A stretch of DNA of 64,000 nucleotides. It comes from Melioribacter sp051488665 (GTDB lineage: Bacteria > Bacteroidota > Ignavibacteria > Ignavibacteriales > Melioribacteraceae). The stretch lies in contig NZ_JBPSEG010000002.1 in NCBI RefSeq assembly GCF_051488665.1, forward strand, positions 372,001-436,000. The letters are read 5' to 3'. The notes under the pieces were generated by a model, which was given only the letters and a program-made list of their open reading frames with translations, did no database searches and had not been told where the DNA came from. A program made the translations under genes and the position numbers. Of the stretch, positions 54,001 to 60,843 are shown in pieces. The stretch's first letter is position 1; the number at the start of each line of letters is the position of its first letter.

Positions 54001-54028
54001 GCAAAAAGTATAAAATTCTTCGATGCAT
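51020..54028 (-). CDS. TonB-dependent outer membrane receptor with a regulatory-like domain
   Basis: 1002 residues. Signal peptide (about 1-22), a carboxypeptidase-regulatory-like domain (about 24-105; GRIKGKVVDMQTGDPLIGAN), a plug domain (about 120-225; LTAGVTLQNGEIYIRGGRNDEV, YTAEFGGANAGII), and a barrel to the C-terminus ending in PPRQIRLGVRLEY. No TonB-box is obvious by eye. This matches the SusC-like/OMP family without an adjacent SusD, so a polysaccharide role is not implied. AAGGAGT before ATG 54028 overlaps the stop of an upstream small ORF. Ligand is unknown; position beside a T9SS cargo and PorV suggests a joint surface function. Confidence 0.85.
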   Translation of the reverse strand: MHRRILYFLLFLTLIPALLSAGTRGRIKGKVVDMQTGDPLIGANVIVMGTTIGAATDANGEYLLINLEPGVYEVRASYLGYQTVTVSNVRVSADLTTELDFELPSEDIQVGTVEIVAQKPLIQKDNTNAIRVTTSEDIQALPVRGVNNIIGLTAGVTLQNGEIYIRGGRNDEVGYYLEGVSIKNPITGRRGVTISQDALEEIQVQAGGYTAEFGGANAGIIRQQFKSGGPQLKASYEYITDNVTFKSKSDAFDGEKRLGAHWWGYNEQSATLSGPLFSDRVKFFTNVNYRYDRDPEPQPWPGMNLGVISDPISNDTIDFYYPAGPLKGQQREFITYTGTLNFDLKPVLIRLSGTFTTANGATSAYSAIQDLLQTRRGKYESNDGALNLKITHVLTPSMYYEVSAGYYFSNYEQYTPGLGSNIWVYGDSVANAEAGWTIPRTAKDIANGVVGRYVSPTYANIYGFDFVRDGTVPVGYGKNDRQGISLNASLSFLVGKNHSFKVGGEYQTYTLRNWSLGTVSQVGLAASVDQFINSSNYDGTEASLNAYKRQLLITRGVNNYGYDVFGNKVDDGFFDAPHKPVFAAAYIQDRIEYEDLVINAGVRFDYIDIDNLKLVDPAKPDLGINATTGELYEEGWEKVPTFSAVSPRLGFSFPVTDRTVFHAQFGKFIQQPALNTAYRGLYRVGFEIKGGFFIPQPAGFNLRPTRTTQYELGFTQQLTDFMSIDITGYYKDIKDQVQFTLQNTDRNSAFQSYNVLTNGDYATTKGVEITLNMRRYERLAMNASLSFQDARGTGSNPYSNSGIVGAPLDGVTIFVPKYISPLSYNQALRGNVNVDYRFGPNDGPALLHDFGVSVLAMFNSGHPFTRGIGSLNAESDARFRQPIEALNTSTTPGEFQVDLRIDKTFRLMDKLSLNVYVYVINLFDNLNIRNVFLRTGSPEDDGVIYNPELSQQLIATYGEKYIDLYKAINVDYQQGYGGVPGAATNLMYGPPRQIRLGVRLEY

Positions 54029-54038
54029 ACTTTACTCC

Positions 54039-54101
54039 TTAATTTGTTGGTTTATAAAAGAAAGGATATCTGAAAGGTAATTCAGTAAACATAACTTGCA
54101 A
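54039..54101 (-). CDS. Candidate upstream small ORF (20 codons) before the TonB receptor
   Basis: In the long 5' leader, the perfect ribosome site AGGAGGT (54113-54107) lies 5-6 nt before TTG 54101, opening a 20-codon frame (an ATG is its fourth codon) that ends in TAA at 54039-54041. The peptide is rich in Phe, Tyr and Pro. Its stop codon is inside the AAGGAG ribosome site of the receptor gene, so ribosomes finishing it would sit on that site. This suggests translational coupling or regulation. There is no family recognised and no proof of translation. Confidence 0.4.
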   Translation of the reverse strand: MQVMFTELPFRYPFFYKPTN

Positions 54102-54218
54102 TAGCTACCTCCTAATTTTGTGAGAAAAAGGAATTTATTTGAAAATCCCAACAAGCCCTAGATAAGAGAAATACACTTAAAAGCTCCTTTTTCGCTTTGC
54201 TTTATAATAAGCGTTACT

Positions 54219-54248
54219 AATATAAAAGAATAACTTTAATTTTGTCAA
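54219..54248 (-). promoter_or_regulatory. Candidate sigma-70 promoter of the TonB receptor unit
   Basis: Minus strand: TTGACA (54248-54243), 18-nt spacer, TATATT (54224-54219). Predicted start near 54212, giving a leader of about 185 nt that contains the small ORF. The upstream region is A/T-rich. Confidence 0.6.
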
Positions 54249-54304
54249 GCTAATTATAAAGTATTTTCGAAAATAATTACACAACCGTACAAATTTATCT
54301 ACTC

Positions 54305-54318
54305 GATACTTAAGTATC
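54305..54318. promoter_or_regulatory. 14-bp perfect palindrome, possible operator
   Basis: GATACTTAAGTATC is a perfect palindrome about 55-75 nt upstream of the TonB-unit -35 box, where an activator could bind. No regulator gene is nearby and no family is assigned. Confidence 0.3.
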
Positions 54319-54418
54319 AATATTTTTTTGACAAACAACTTTAGAACACAGAAAATAATTCTTTTTGATTTAACTAAGTAAGCTATATTAAAACGTTTTT
54401 CTTAATAATTTTATTTTA

Positions 54419-54742
54419 CTATCCCAAAAGTTTTTCTAATTTTTCCACAAAAACGCTTTTCGGGACGGCTCCTATAACAGTGTCTACCACTTCGCCGTTT
54501 TTAAAGAAGAGCACTGTAGGAATGCTTCTTACGCCGTATTTGATTGCCGTTTGTTGATTTTCGTCGACGTCGAGTTTGCCCACTTTGACCTTGCCATCGT
54601 ATTCTTCGGCAAGTTCTTCGATAATCGGCGCAATCATTCTGCAAGGTCCGCACCAGGCAGCCCAAAAATCGACTATTACAGGTATATCCGATTTCAAAGC
54701 CTCCGCTTCGAAATTTCCATCAGTAAATGTAAATGGTTTCAT
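54419..54742 (-). CDS. trxA: Thioredoxin
   Basis: Disulphide reductase, 107 residues, cytoplasmic. The active site is WCGPC (about residues 30-34) in FWAAWCGPCRMIAPIIEELA, and the cis-proline loop is SIPTVLFFKNG. Conserved length. AGGAGTAG lies before the ATG. It follows the acyl-CoA dehydrogenase by 12 nt; reduction of that enzyme's pathway is not implied, so the linkage may be only operonic. Confidence 0.97.
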   Translation of the reverse strand: MKPFTFTDGNFEAEALKSDIPVIVDFWAAWCGPCRMIAPIIEELAEEYDGKVKVGKLDVDENQQTAIKYGVRSIPTVLFFKNGEVVDTVIGAVPKSVFVEKLEKLLG

Positions 54743-54754
54743 GACTACTCCTTT

Positions 54755-55897
54755 TTATATTTTACCGTTTTTCTTTAAAACATGACGGGCTATTATACCC
54801 TTTTGAATTTCATTAGTGCCTTCGAATATTCTGTTGATTCTCGAATCGCGATAAAACCTTTCAATCGGCATTTCGCGCGAGTATCCCATTCCTCCGTGAA
54901 TTTGCACGGCGTAATCGGCAATTCTGTCGAGCGCTTCGGAACAGAATAATTTTACAATTGCCGATTGATGCGAAATGTCTTTTTTCAAATCGTAATCGAC
55001 CGCGGTACGATACACCATCGATTCCATTGCGTAAATGAGAGACGCCATTTCCGAAAGCATGAATTGTATAGCCTGGAAATTGGCAATCGTAGTGTCAAAT
55101 TGTTTTCGCTGTTTTGCGTAACGAGTGGAAAGTTCGAGAAGTTCCTTTGAAGCTCCGAGACATGCGGCTCCGAGTCCGAGTCTGCCTGCGTCCAACGTTT
55201 TCATGGCAAGTATAAAACCCCTGCCTTCCTGACCCACCATATTTTCTTTCGGAATTCTTACGTTGTCGAACGTAATCGGATTTGTGGAGCTGCCTTTAAT
55301 GCCCATCTTCTTTTCGGGAGGTCCTGCGGAAAATCCCGGCCGGTCTGTTTCGACTATGAATGCCGTAATTCCTTTTTCGGTTCTGGCAAAAACCGAAACT
55401 ATGTCCGCTATTCCCCCGTTTGTAATCCAGAGCTTCTCGCCGTTGATCACCCATTCGTCGCCGTCGAGATGAGCGCGCGTTTTCAGATTAAACGAGTCGG
55501 AGCCGGCTTGAGCCTCAGTCAAACAAAAAGCTCCGATCTTCTCGCCTTTTGCAAGCGGGGTCAGATATTTCTGTTTCTGTTCTTCATTTCCGCCGAGATA
55601 AATTACATTTGCGCCAATCGATTGATGAGCGCCGATAAAAGTCGCGGTCGACATACATCCGCGCGCTATTTCTTCCTGCATAATACAATATCCTACTTCC
55701 CCGAAACCTCCTCCGCCGTATTCTTCGGGAAATGAAATACCGAGCAATCCCAATTCTCCCAATTTTTTAATCAGGGCTTCGGGAATTTTTTCTTCGGCGT
55801 CGATTTGCGCAGCAATCGGTTTGATTTCGTTATCGACAAAATCCTTTACCATGCTGCGGAGCATATTTTGCTCTTCAGTAAAGGCGAATTCATTCAT
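54755..55897 (-). CDS. Acyl-CoA dehydrogenase
   Basis: FAD enzyme that desaturates acyl-CoA, 380 residues. FAD and substrate motifs are clear: AFCLTEAQAGSDSFNLKTRA, WITNGGIADI, GRLGLGAACLGASKELLELS, QIHGGMGYSREMPIERFYRD, and the catalytic-base glutamate in RIFEGTNEIQKGIIARHVL. The position of that glutamate suggests a short/medium-chain or butyryl-type enzyme rather than isovaleryl type, but substrate is not certain. No EtfAB is in the window. It lies 15 nt from the ENR-like gene. Confidence 0.92.
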   Translation of the reverse strand: MNEFAFTEEQNMLRSMVKDFVDNEIKPIAAQIDAEEKIPEALIKKLGELGLLGISFPEEYGGGGFGEVGYCIMQEEIARGCMSTATFIGAHQSIGANVIYLGGNEEQKQKYLTPLAKGEKIGAFCLTEAQAGSDSFNLKTRAHLDGDEWVINGEKLWITNGGIADIVSVFARTEKGITAFIVETDRPGFSAGPPEKKMGIKGSSTNPITFDNVRIPKENMVGQEGRGFILAMKTLDAGRLGLGAACLGASKELLELSTRYAKQRKQFDTTIANFQAIQFMLSEMASLIYAMESMVYRTAVDYDLKKDISHQSAIVKLFCSEALDRIADYAVQIHGGMGYSREMPIERFYRDSRINRIFEGTNEIQKGIIARHVLKKNGKI

Positions 55898-55912
55898 TTT
55901 AACGTCCTGTAT

Positions 55913-56734
55913 CTATTTATGGCTTGATTTATCGCCGATATAATTTACTATGTATTCGCCGCCGTCGACGCCGATCACATTGCCCGAAATCCAGTCGCAT
56001 TTTTCGTCGCATAGAGCTACGATTGCTCTGGCTACATCTTCAGGCGTAGTGAGTCGTTTTTGCGGATTTTTTTGTTCAGCCGAGTAGAGCATCTTATCGA
56101 AGTTCGGAATTTTACGCCCTGCGGGAGTGTCGGTTACGCCCGCCATTATAGCATTGCAAGCCACTTTCATGCTTCCAAGTTCAACGGTCAACTGCCTGAT
56201 ATGAGATTCCAGCGCGGCTTTTGCCGCAGATACCGCTCCGTAATTCGGAATTACGGTGTGCGAGCCGGCGCTTGTCAATGCAAAGATACGTCCTCGCTCG
56301 GCAAGTAGGTTCCGGAATACTAATCCTTGAGTCCAGTAAACAAGCGAATGCGCCATAACATCGAGAGTCATACTCATTTGAGCGGGAGTTATGCATTCGG
56401 ACGGACTCGAACCGATATAAGGTTTGAGAGTTCCGAAAGCCAGAGAATGAATCAACACATGAACTTTATCGCTCTCTTTATCGGAGGCAAAGCGTTCTTT
56501 GATTTCGTCGAGCGTATCGTTAATTTTAATGTGGTCTGCTGCGTTTATATTAAAGAAGACGGCTTGCTGTCCTTCTTTTTCAATCTTCTTAATAATTTTA
56601 TGAACATTAGGCATTGTCGCCTGGCGGTCGAGATGAATTCCGAAAATACTGTAGCCGGCTTTAGCCAACTCGACTGCAGAAGCGCCGCCAAAACCGCTCG
56701 AAGCGCCTAAAATTAATGCCCACTTCTTTTTCAT
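55913..56734 (-). CDS. Enoyl-ACP reductase-like short-chain dehydrogenase
   Basis: 273 residues. N-terminal GASSGFGGASA-type cofactor loop. The active site is Y165 and K172 with six residues between (NYGAVSAAKAA), the Y-x6-K spacing of enoyl-ACP reductases (FabI/FabL), not the Y-x3-K of ordinary SDRs. A conserved SAG precedes it (LTSAG). IHSLAFGTLKPY also resembles FabI/FabL. The N-terminal loop GASSGFG is nearer to FabL or plain SDRs than to FabI's type. So an ENR of FabL type is likely. It is the first gene of the ENR-ACAD-trxA run and has a Bacteroidetes-type promoter. Confidence 0.72.
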   Translation of the reverse strand: MKKKWALILGASSGFGGASAVELAKAGYSIFGIHLDRQATMPNVHKIIKKIEKEGQQAVFFNINAADHIKINDTLDEIKERFASDKESDKVHVLIHSLAFGTLKPYIGSSPSECITPAQMSMTLDVMAHSLVYWTQGLVFRNLLAERGRIFALTSAGSHTVIPNYGAVSAAKAALESHIRQLTVELGSMKVACNAIMAGVTDTPAGRKIPNFDKMLYSAEQKNPQKRLTTPEDVARAIVALCDEKCDWISGNVIGVDGGEYIVNYIGDKSSHK

Positions 56735-56763
56735 TTACCTTCCCCTAATTGTTAGATGTGGTG

Positions 56764-56794
56764 CAAACTTAAGAAAATGAAAAAACAATTCAAA
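56764..56794 (-). promoter_or_regulatory. Bacteroidetes-type promoter of the ENR operon
   Basis: Minus strand: TTTG (56794-56791), 19-nt spacer, TAAGTTTG (56771-56764), exactly TTTG-N19-TAnnTTTG. Start expected near 56757, leader of about 22 nt, with AGGGGAAGG as ribosome site. Confidence 0.7.
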
Positions 56795-56818
56795 TCTTTC
56801 TTAATTAATAAATTTTTA

Positions 56819-59800
56819 TTATGACGTTATGTAAATAACGTTATCGGCGCCCAGAAGTTTTAACAATTCCTCAATTAACTCGTCGTTCAGTTCAATTTGA
56901 TAGTCGATTATGTAATCGGTATGATTGCCGTTGTCTTTAATTCTGATAATGACGGGAACATTGCCGCTGAATTTATCAAAAAGATTATGCAGTTTATCAA
57001 CCGTCGTTTCGTCGTGCGTTTTCGAATTCAAAATAATACCGAGCCGTTTAGTCAATTTTTTTCTCGCTTCGGCAAGGTCGTAAACTTCTTCCACTTGAAG
57101 TTTAACGGCGTCGCCGCTGCTTTCCGCCTTTCCGATAATAATAACCGTCGATTCGGATTCGATCAATTTTCCGAATTCTTTGAAGGCTTTCGAAAACATT
57201 ATACACTCGCAGCTGCCGTAATAATCGTCGAGCCGGAAGAAAGCCATCTGATTGCCATTCTTATCGGTCTTGATATTTACGTTCGTAACTACTCCGCAGG
57301 CTCTTACGATATCCTTCGGTATCGAATTGGGTTCGGCGTCGAGTTGAAAAGTCGCAAACGACCTGTATTCGATATCGTATTTGTTAAGGGGATGGTCGCT
57401 CAGATAAAAACCGAGCACCTGCCTTTCTTTTGCAAGTCTCTCTTTGCTGTCCCAGGGTTCGACGTCCGGTAATTGAGGTTCTTCATATGTAAATTCTTCG
57501 GAGGCGTCCGCAAAGAGGCTGTTGGAATGCGATTCGCGCGCGTTCTTGATTTTCGCGCCGATATCGATGGCTTCCTCGATAGCCGCAAAGTGTTGAGCGC
57601 GAGTCCCTCCGAGGGAATCGAAAGCGCCCGCCAGCACAAGTCCTTCAATAGCTCTTTTATTTACAATTCGAGTATCTACGTGAGAGCAAAAGTCGTAGAT
57701 GCTTGTAAAATCTCTGCCCAGACTTTCGTGCGCTCTTTTGATTTCTTCAACTGCTTGAATGCCGACGTTTTTGATTGCCGCCATTCCGAAAATTATCTTT
57801 TTGTCTTTAACCTGAAAATTAACCGTAGGATGATTAATATCCGGAGGCATCACTTCAACGCCGAGCTTACGGCAGTCGTCGAGAAGAATTGTAATTTTAT
57901 CTGTATTGTCGAATTTATTCGAAAGATTGGCGGCAAGAAATTCTTCCAAATAATGAGCTTTCAAATAAGCCGTTTGATAAGCCACAACGCTGTAGGCGAC
58001 CGCGTGACTTTTGTTAAATCCGTAATTTGCAAATTTGTCGATAGCTTCGAAAATCTCTTCTGCAATTTTTTTATCGATATTATTTTCAACGGCGCCTTTG
58101 ATAAATTTATCGCGCTGCTCTTTCATTGCCTCGAGGTCTTTCTTGCCCATTGCCCTGCGCAGTAAGTCGGCTTCGGCAAGACTCATCCCCGCGACTTTAT
58201 TTGCAATCTGAATTACCTGTTCCTGATAAACGATAATGCCGTAAGTTTCTTTTAGGATCGGCTCGAGCACCGGATGCAAATATTTAATTTCTTTTCTGCC
58301 GTGTTTCCTGTCGATAAAATCGTCGATATATTCCATCGGGCCCGGGCGATAAAGAGCGTTCATTGCCGCAAGGTCTTTAATGCTGTTCGGTTTCAGTTTG
58401 CGCAAGTATTCTCTCATCGGAGCCGATTCAAATTGAAAGACCGCCGTCGTTTGTCCTTTGCCGAAGAGTTCAAAAGTTTTTTCGTCGTCCGTAGGTATGT
58501 TCTCAATATCGATTTCAATCCCGCGGTTTTGTTTTACGAGGTCGATTGTATCTCTGATAATCGAAAGCGTATCGAGACCGAGGAAGTCCATTTTAAGAAG
58601 TCCGGCGTCTTCAAGGTCTTTCATATTAAATTGCGTAACGGTAGCGGTTTCGCCCTGGTCGCCGTAGATGGCAAGCGGTACGTAATCGCTAACGTCGCCC
58701 GGCGTAATCACAACTCCGGCGGCGTGTTTCGAAGCGTTGCGGTTCATTCCTTCGAGAATTCTGGCATGTCTTATCAATTCCTTCATCATCGGGTCGTCGG
58801 TTTTATTAAGCCACTTTAATTCCGGCACTTCTTTCAACGCCTGGTCGATCGAATAAACTTTTCCGAATTTCGAGGGAATATATTTGGTGATATTATCCAC
58901 CTGAGGAATCGGAATTTTCAAAACGCGGGCTACATCTCTGATAACCTGTTTTGAAGACAAACGGTTGAAAGTAATAATTTGCGCTACCGAATTTTCGCCG
59001 TATTTTTCTTTGACATAACTGATGACTTCGCCCCTTTTATCGTCGGCAAAGTCGACGTCGATATCGGGCATCGATCTTCTTTCCGGATTGAGAAATCTCT
59101 CAAAAAGCAAGTCATATTCAAGCGGATTAACGTTCGTAATGCCGAGTACGTATGCAATAAGACTGCCGGCGGCGCTCCCTCTTCCCGGTCCGACCGGAAT
59201 TCCCCGTTTCCTGGATGCGTTTATAAAATCCTGAACTATCAAAAAGTAACCGGCGTAACCCATTTTAATGATTACGTCGAGTTCATATTTCATTCTGTCT
59301 TCTATTTCACGCGTAATCTTTTTAAATCTTCTGTGCAAACCTTCATAAGCCAGTTGAGTCAAGTAGTCTTCGAGCGTTTTTGCTTTGGAATCTTTGGGTA
59401 TCGGAAAGATCGGATAATGGTGCCCTTTGAACTCGAGTTTCAGATTTATCTTTTCTTCGATTTCGAGCGTGTTTTCGATCGCGCCTTTGTATTTGCCGAA
59501 GATTTTTTTCATTTCGTCGGCGGATTTGAAATAAATCTGATCCGTGCCGTACCTCAATTCTTCATAATTCGAATTGCCTGTTTTATCGCCGAGCATTATA
59601 AGAATATTATGAGAAATCGAGTGTTCTCTTTCGATATAATGAGTATCGTTTGTGGCTACCAGTTTAATTCCTAGTTCGTTTGCCAGTTTAGGCATTCCTT
59701 CGAGTATCGGCTTTTCGATATCGATGCCGTGGTCCTGGATCTCCAGGTAAAAATCTTCCCCGAACAATTCTTTCAGTTTAATCGCCGTATCTTTTGCTTT

Positions 59801-60280
59801 ATCCCATTCGTGGTTTATAAGCGGTGTAGAAATTGGACCTGCAGGACATGCGGAAGTGCAAATCAAACCTTCCTTGTATTTGGTTAAAATTTCCCAGTCG
59901 ATACGCGGCTTATAATAAAATCCTTCCGTATGACCGATGGTGGAAATTTTCATAAGATTTTTATAGCCGACTTCGTTTTTGGCAAGAAGCAGAAGATGGT
60001 TATAGTGCTTCGAGCGTTTTCTGCCGTCGGCGGCGTCGGCTTTCTTTTCGAACCGGCTTTTTTCGAAGTCGACATAAGCTTCCATCCCGATGATCGGTTT
60101 GATTCCGGCTTTAACCGCCTTTTTATAAAATTGAAGCACGCCGTACATAACGCCGTGGTCGGTTAATGCCACAGCGTGCATGTCGTTTTTAACCGCCGCT
60201 TCAATCAGGTCTTCGACTCTGCAGGCGCCGTCCTGCAAACTGTAATGCGAGTGATTATGAAGATGTACAAAATCCGACAT
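56819..60280 (-). CDS. dnaE: DNA polymerase III subunit alpha
   Basis: Replicative polymerase, 1153 residues, the DnaE1 type. N-terminal PHP domain (DFVHLHNHSHYSLQDGACRVE), polymerase motif with catalytic aspartates in PDIDVDFADDKRGEV, the GPGRGSAAGSLIAY segment, AMGKKDLEAMKEQRDKF, and C-terminal OB fold (VTNVNIKTDKNGNQMAFF). The PHP metal ligands appear largely kept. ATG 60280, preceded by AAGGAGAAG; the TTG one codon earlier is less likely. It is 14 nt after dut. Confidence 0.97.
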   Translation of the reverse strand: MSDFVHLHNHSHYSLQDGACRVEDLIEAAVKNDMHAVALTDHGVMYGVLQFYKKAVKAGIKPIIGMEAYVDFEKSRFEKKADAADGRKRSKHYNHLLLLAKNEVGYKNLMKISTIGHTEGFYYKPRIDWEILTKYKEGLICTSACPAGPISTPLINHEWDKAKDTAIKLKELFGEDFYLEIQDHGIDIEKPILEGMPKLANELGIKLVATNDTHYIEREHSISHNILIMLGDKTGNSNYEELRYGTDQIYFKSADEMKKIFGKYKGAIENTLEIEEKINLKLEFKGHHYPIFPIPKDSKAKTLEDYLTQLAYEGLHRRFKKITREIEDRMKYELDVIIKMGYAGYFLIVQDFINASRKRGIPVGPGRGSAAGSLIAYVLGITNVNPLEYDLLFERFLNPERRSMPDIDVDFADDKRGEVISYVKEKYGENSVAQIITFNRLSSKQVIRDVARVLKIPIPQVDNITKYIPSKFGKVYSIDQALKEVPELKWLNKTDDPMMKELIRHARILEGMNRNASKHAAGVVITPGDVSDYVPLAIYGDQGETATVTQFNMKDLEDAGLLKMDFLGLDTLSIIRDTIDLVKQNRGIEIDIENIPTDDEKTFELFGKGQTTAVFQFESAPMREYLRKLKPNSIKDLAAMNALYRPGPMEYIDDFIDRKHGRKEIKYLHPVLEPILKETYGIIVYQEQVIQIANKVAGMSLAEADLLRRAMGKKDLEAMKEQRDKFIKGAVENNIDKKIAEEIFEAIDKFANYGFNKSHAVAYSVVAYQTAYLKAHYLEEFLAANLSNKFDNTDKITILLDDCRKLGVEVMPPDINHPTVNFQVKDKKIIFGMAAIKNVGIQAVEEIKRAHESLGRDFTSIYDFCSHVDTRIVNKRAIEGLVLAGAFDSLGGTRAQHFAAIEEAIDIGAKIKNARESHSNSLFADASEEFTYEEPQLPDVEPWDSKERLAKERQVLGFYLSDHPLNKYDIEYRSFATFQLDAEPNSIPKDIVRACGVVTNVNIKTDKNGNQMAFFRLDDYYGSCECIMFSKAFKEFGKLIESESTVIIIGKAESSGDAVKLQVEEVYDLAEARKKLTKRLGIILNSKTHDETTVDKLHNLFDKFSGNVPVIIRIKDNGNHTDYIIDYQIELNDELIEELLKLLGADNVIYITS

Positions 60281-60294
60281 CAATAAACTTCTCC

Positions 60295-60750
60295 TTATTT
60301 GCTGCCCGTGTGCCCGAAACCGCCTTCTCCCCGTTTGCTTTCGGTAAGTTCTTCGGTTTCGAGAATATCGGCATAATAAACTTTTGATATAACCATTTGC
60401 GCTATGCGGTCGCCGCGGTTTATCACAAAATGCGTTTCACCAAAATTAAAGAGAATCACTTTAATTTCGCCTCTGTAATCCGAGTCGATTGTGCCGGGGG
60501 AATTCAGAACTCCGATACCGTGCTTCGCCGCCAAACCGCTGCGCGGTCTTATCTGAATTTCGTATCCTTCGGGAATTTCCGCGCGTAAATTTGTCGGCAC
60601 CAGCGCGACCCTTCCTTTTTCAATCACCAGTTTGTCTTCTACGGCGGCTCTTAAATCGAGTCCGCTGCTTCCCGGCGTGGCATAAACGGGCAATTCTATG
60701 TCGTTAAATTTTTTGTCTATTCTTTGAATTTTAATTTGAATTTTGTCCAC
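60295..60750 (-). CDS. dut: dUTP pyrophosphatase
   Basis: Trimeric dUTPase, 151 residues. All five family motifs are present: GSSGLDLRAAV, RPRSGLAAKHGI, NSPGTIDSDYRGEI with the catalytic Asp, RGDRIAQMVI and the C-terminal RGEGGFGHTG that closes over the site. The start is GTG with GGAAC upstream. Shared operon with dnaE suits removal of dUTP during replication. Confidence 0.96.
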   Translation of the reverse strand: MDKIQIKIQRIDKKFNDIELPVYATPGSSGLDLRAAVEDKLVIEKGRVALVPTNLRAEIPEGYEIQIRPRSGLAAKHGIGVLNSPGTIDSDYRGEIKVILFNFGETHFVINRGDRIAQMVISKVYYADILETEELTESKRGEGGFGHTGSK

Positions 60751-60805
60751 AATAGTTCCACAATTTATTGCGAGGTCTGTAATTAAAATCTAGAGAGCTT
60801 ATTGG

Positions 60806-60813
60806 CAAAGGTA
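60806..60813 (-). promoter_or_regulatory. Possible Bacteroidetes-type -7 box before dut
   Basis: TACCTTTG on the minus strand matches TAnnTTTG, preceded by a T-rich stretch but no clear TTTG at the right distance. It would drive dut-dnaE with a leader of about 50 nt. Confidence 0.4.
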
Positions 60814-60843
60814 CAAAAATTAAAAGAAAAATTTAGGGGGAAT

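Larger units (their letters stand above)
54102..54418. other. Gene-free interval between trxA and the TonB receptor unit
   Basis: A 317-nt A/T-rich stretch holding the TonB-unit promoter, the palindrome and the ribosome site of the small ORF. I see no tRNA, no intrinsic terminator for trxA (which ends at 54419) and no further gene. Confidence 0.7.

Noticed and set aside
54328..54356. TTGACA on the plus strand with GAAAAT at 17 nt, as an antisense promoter into trxA
   Set aside because: The -10 box is too poor and there is no plus-strand gene to read.
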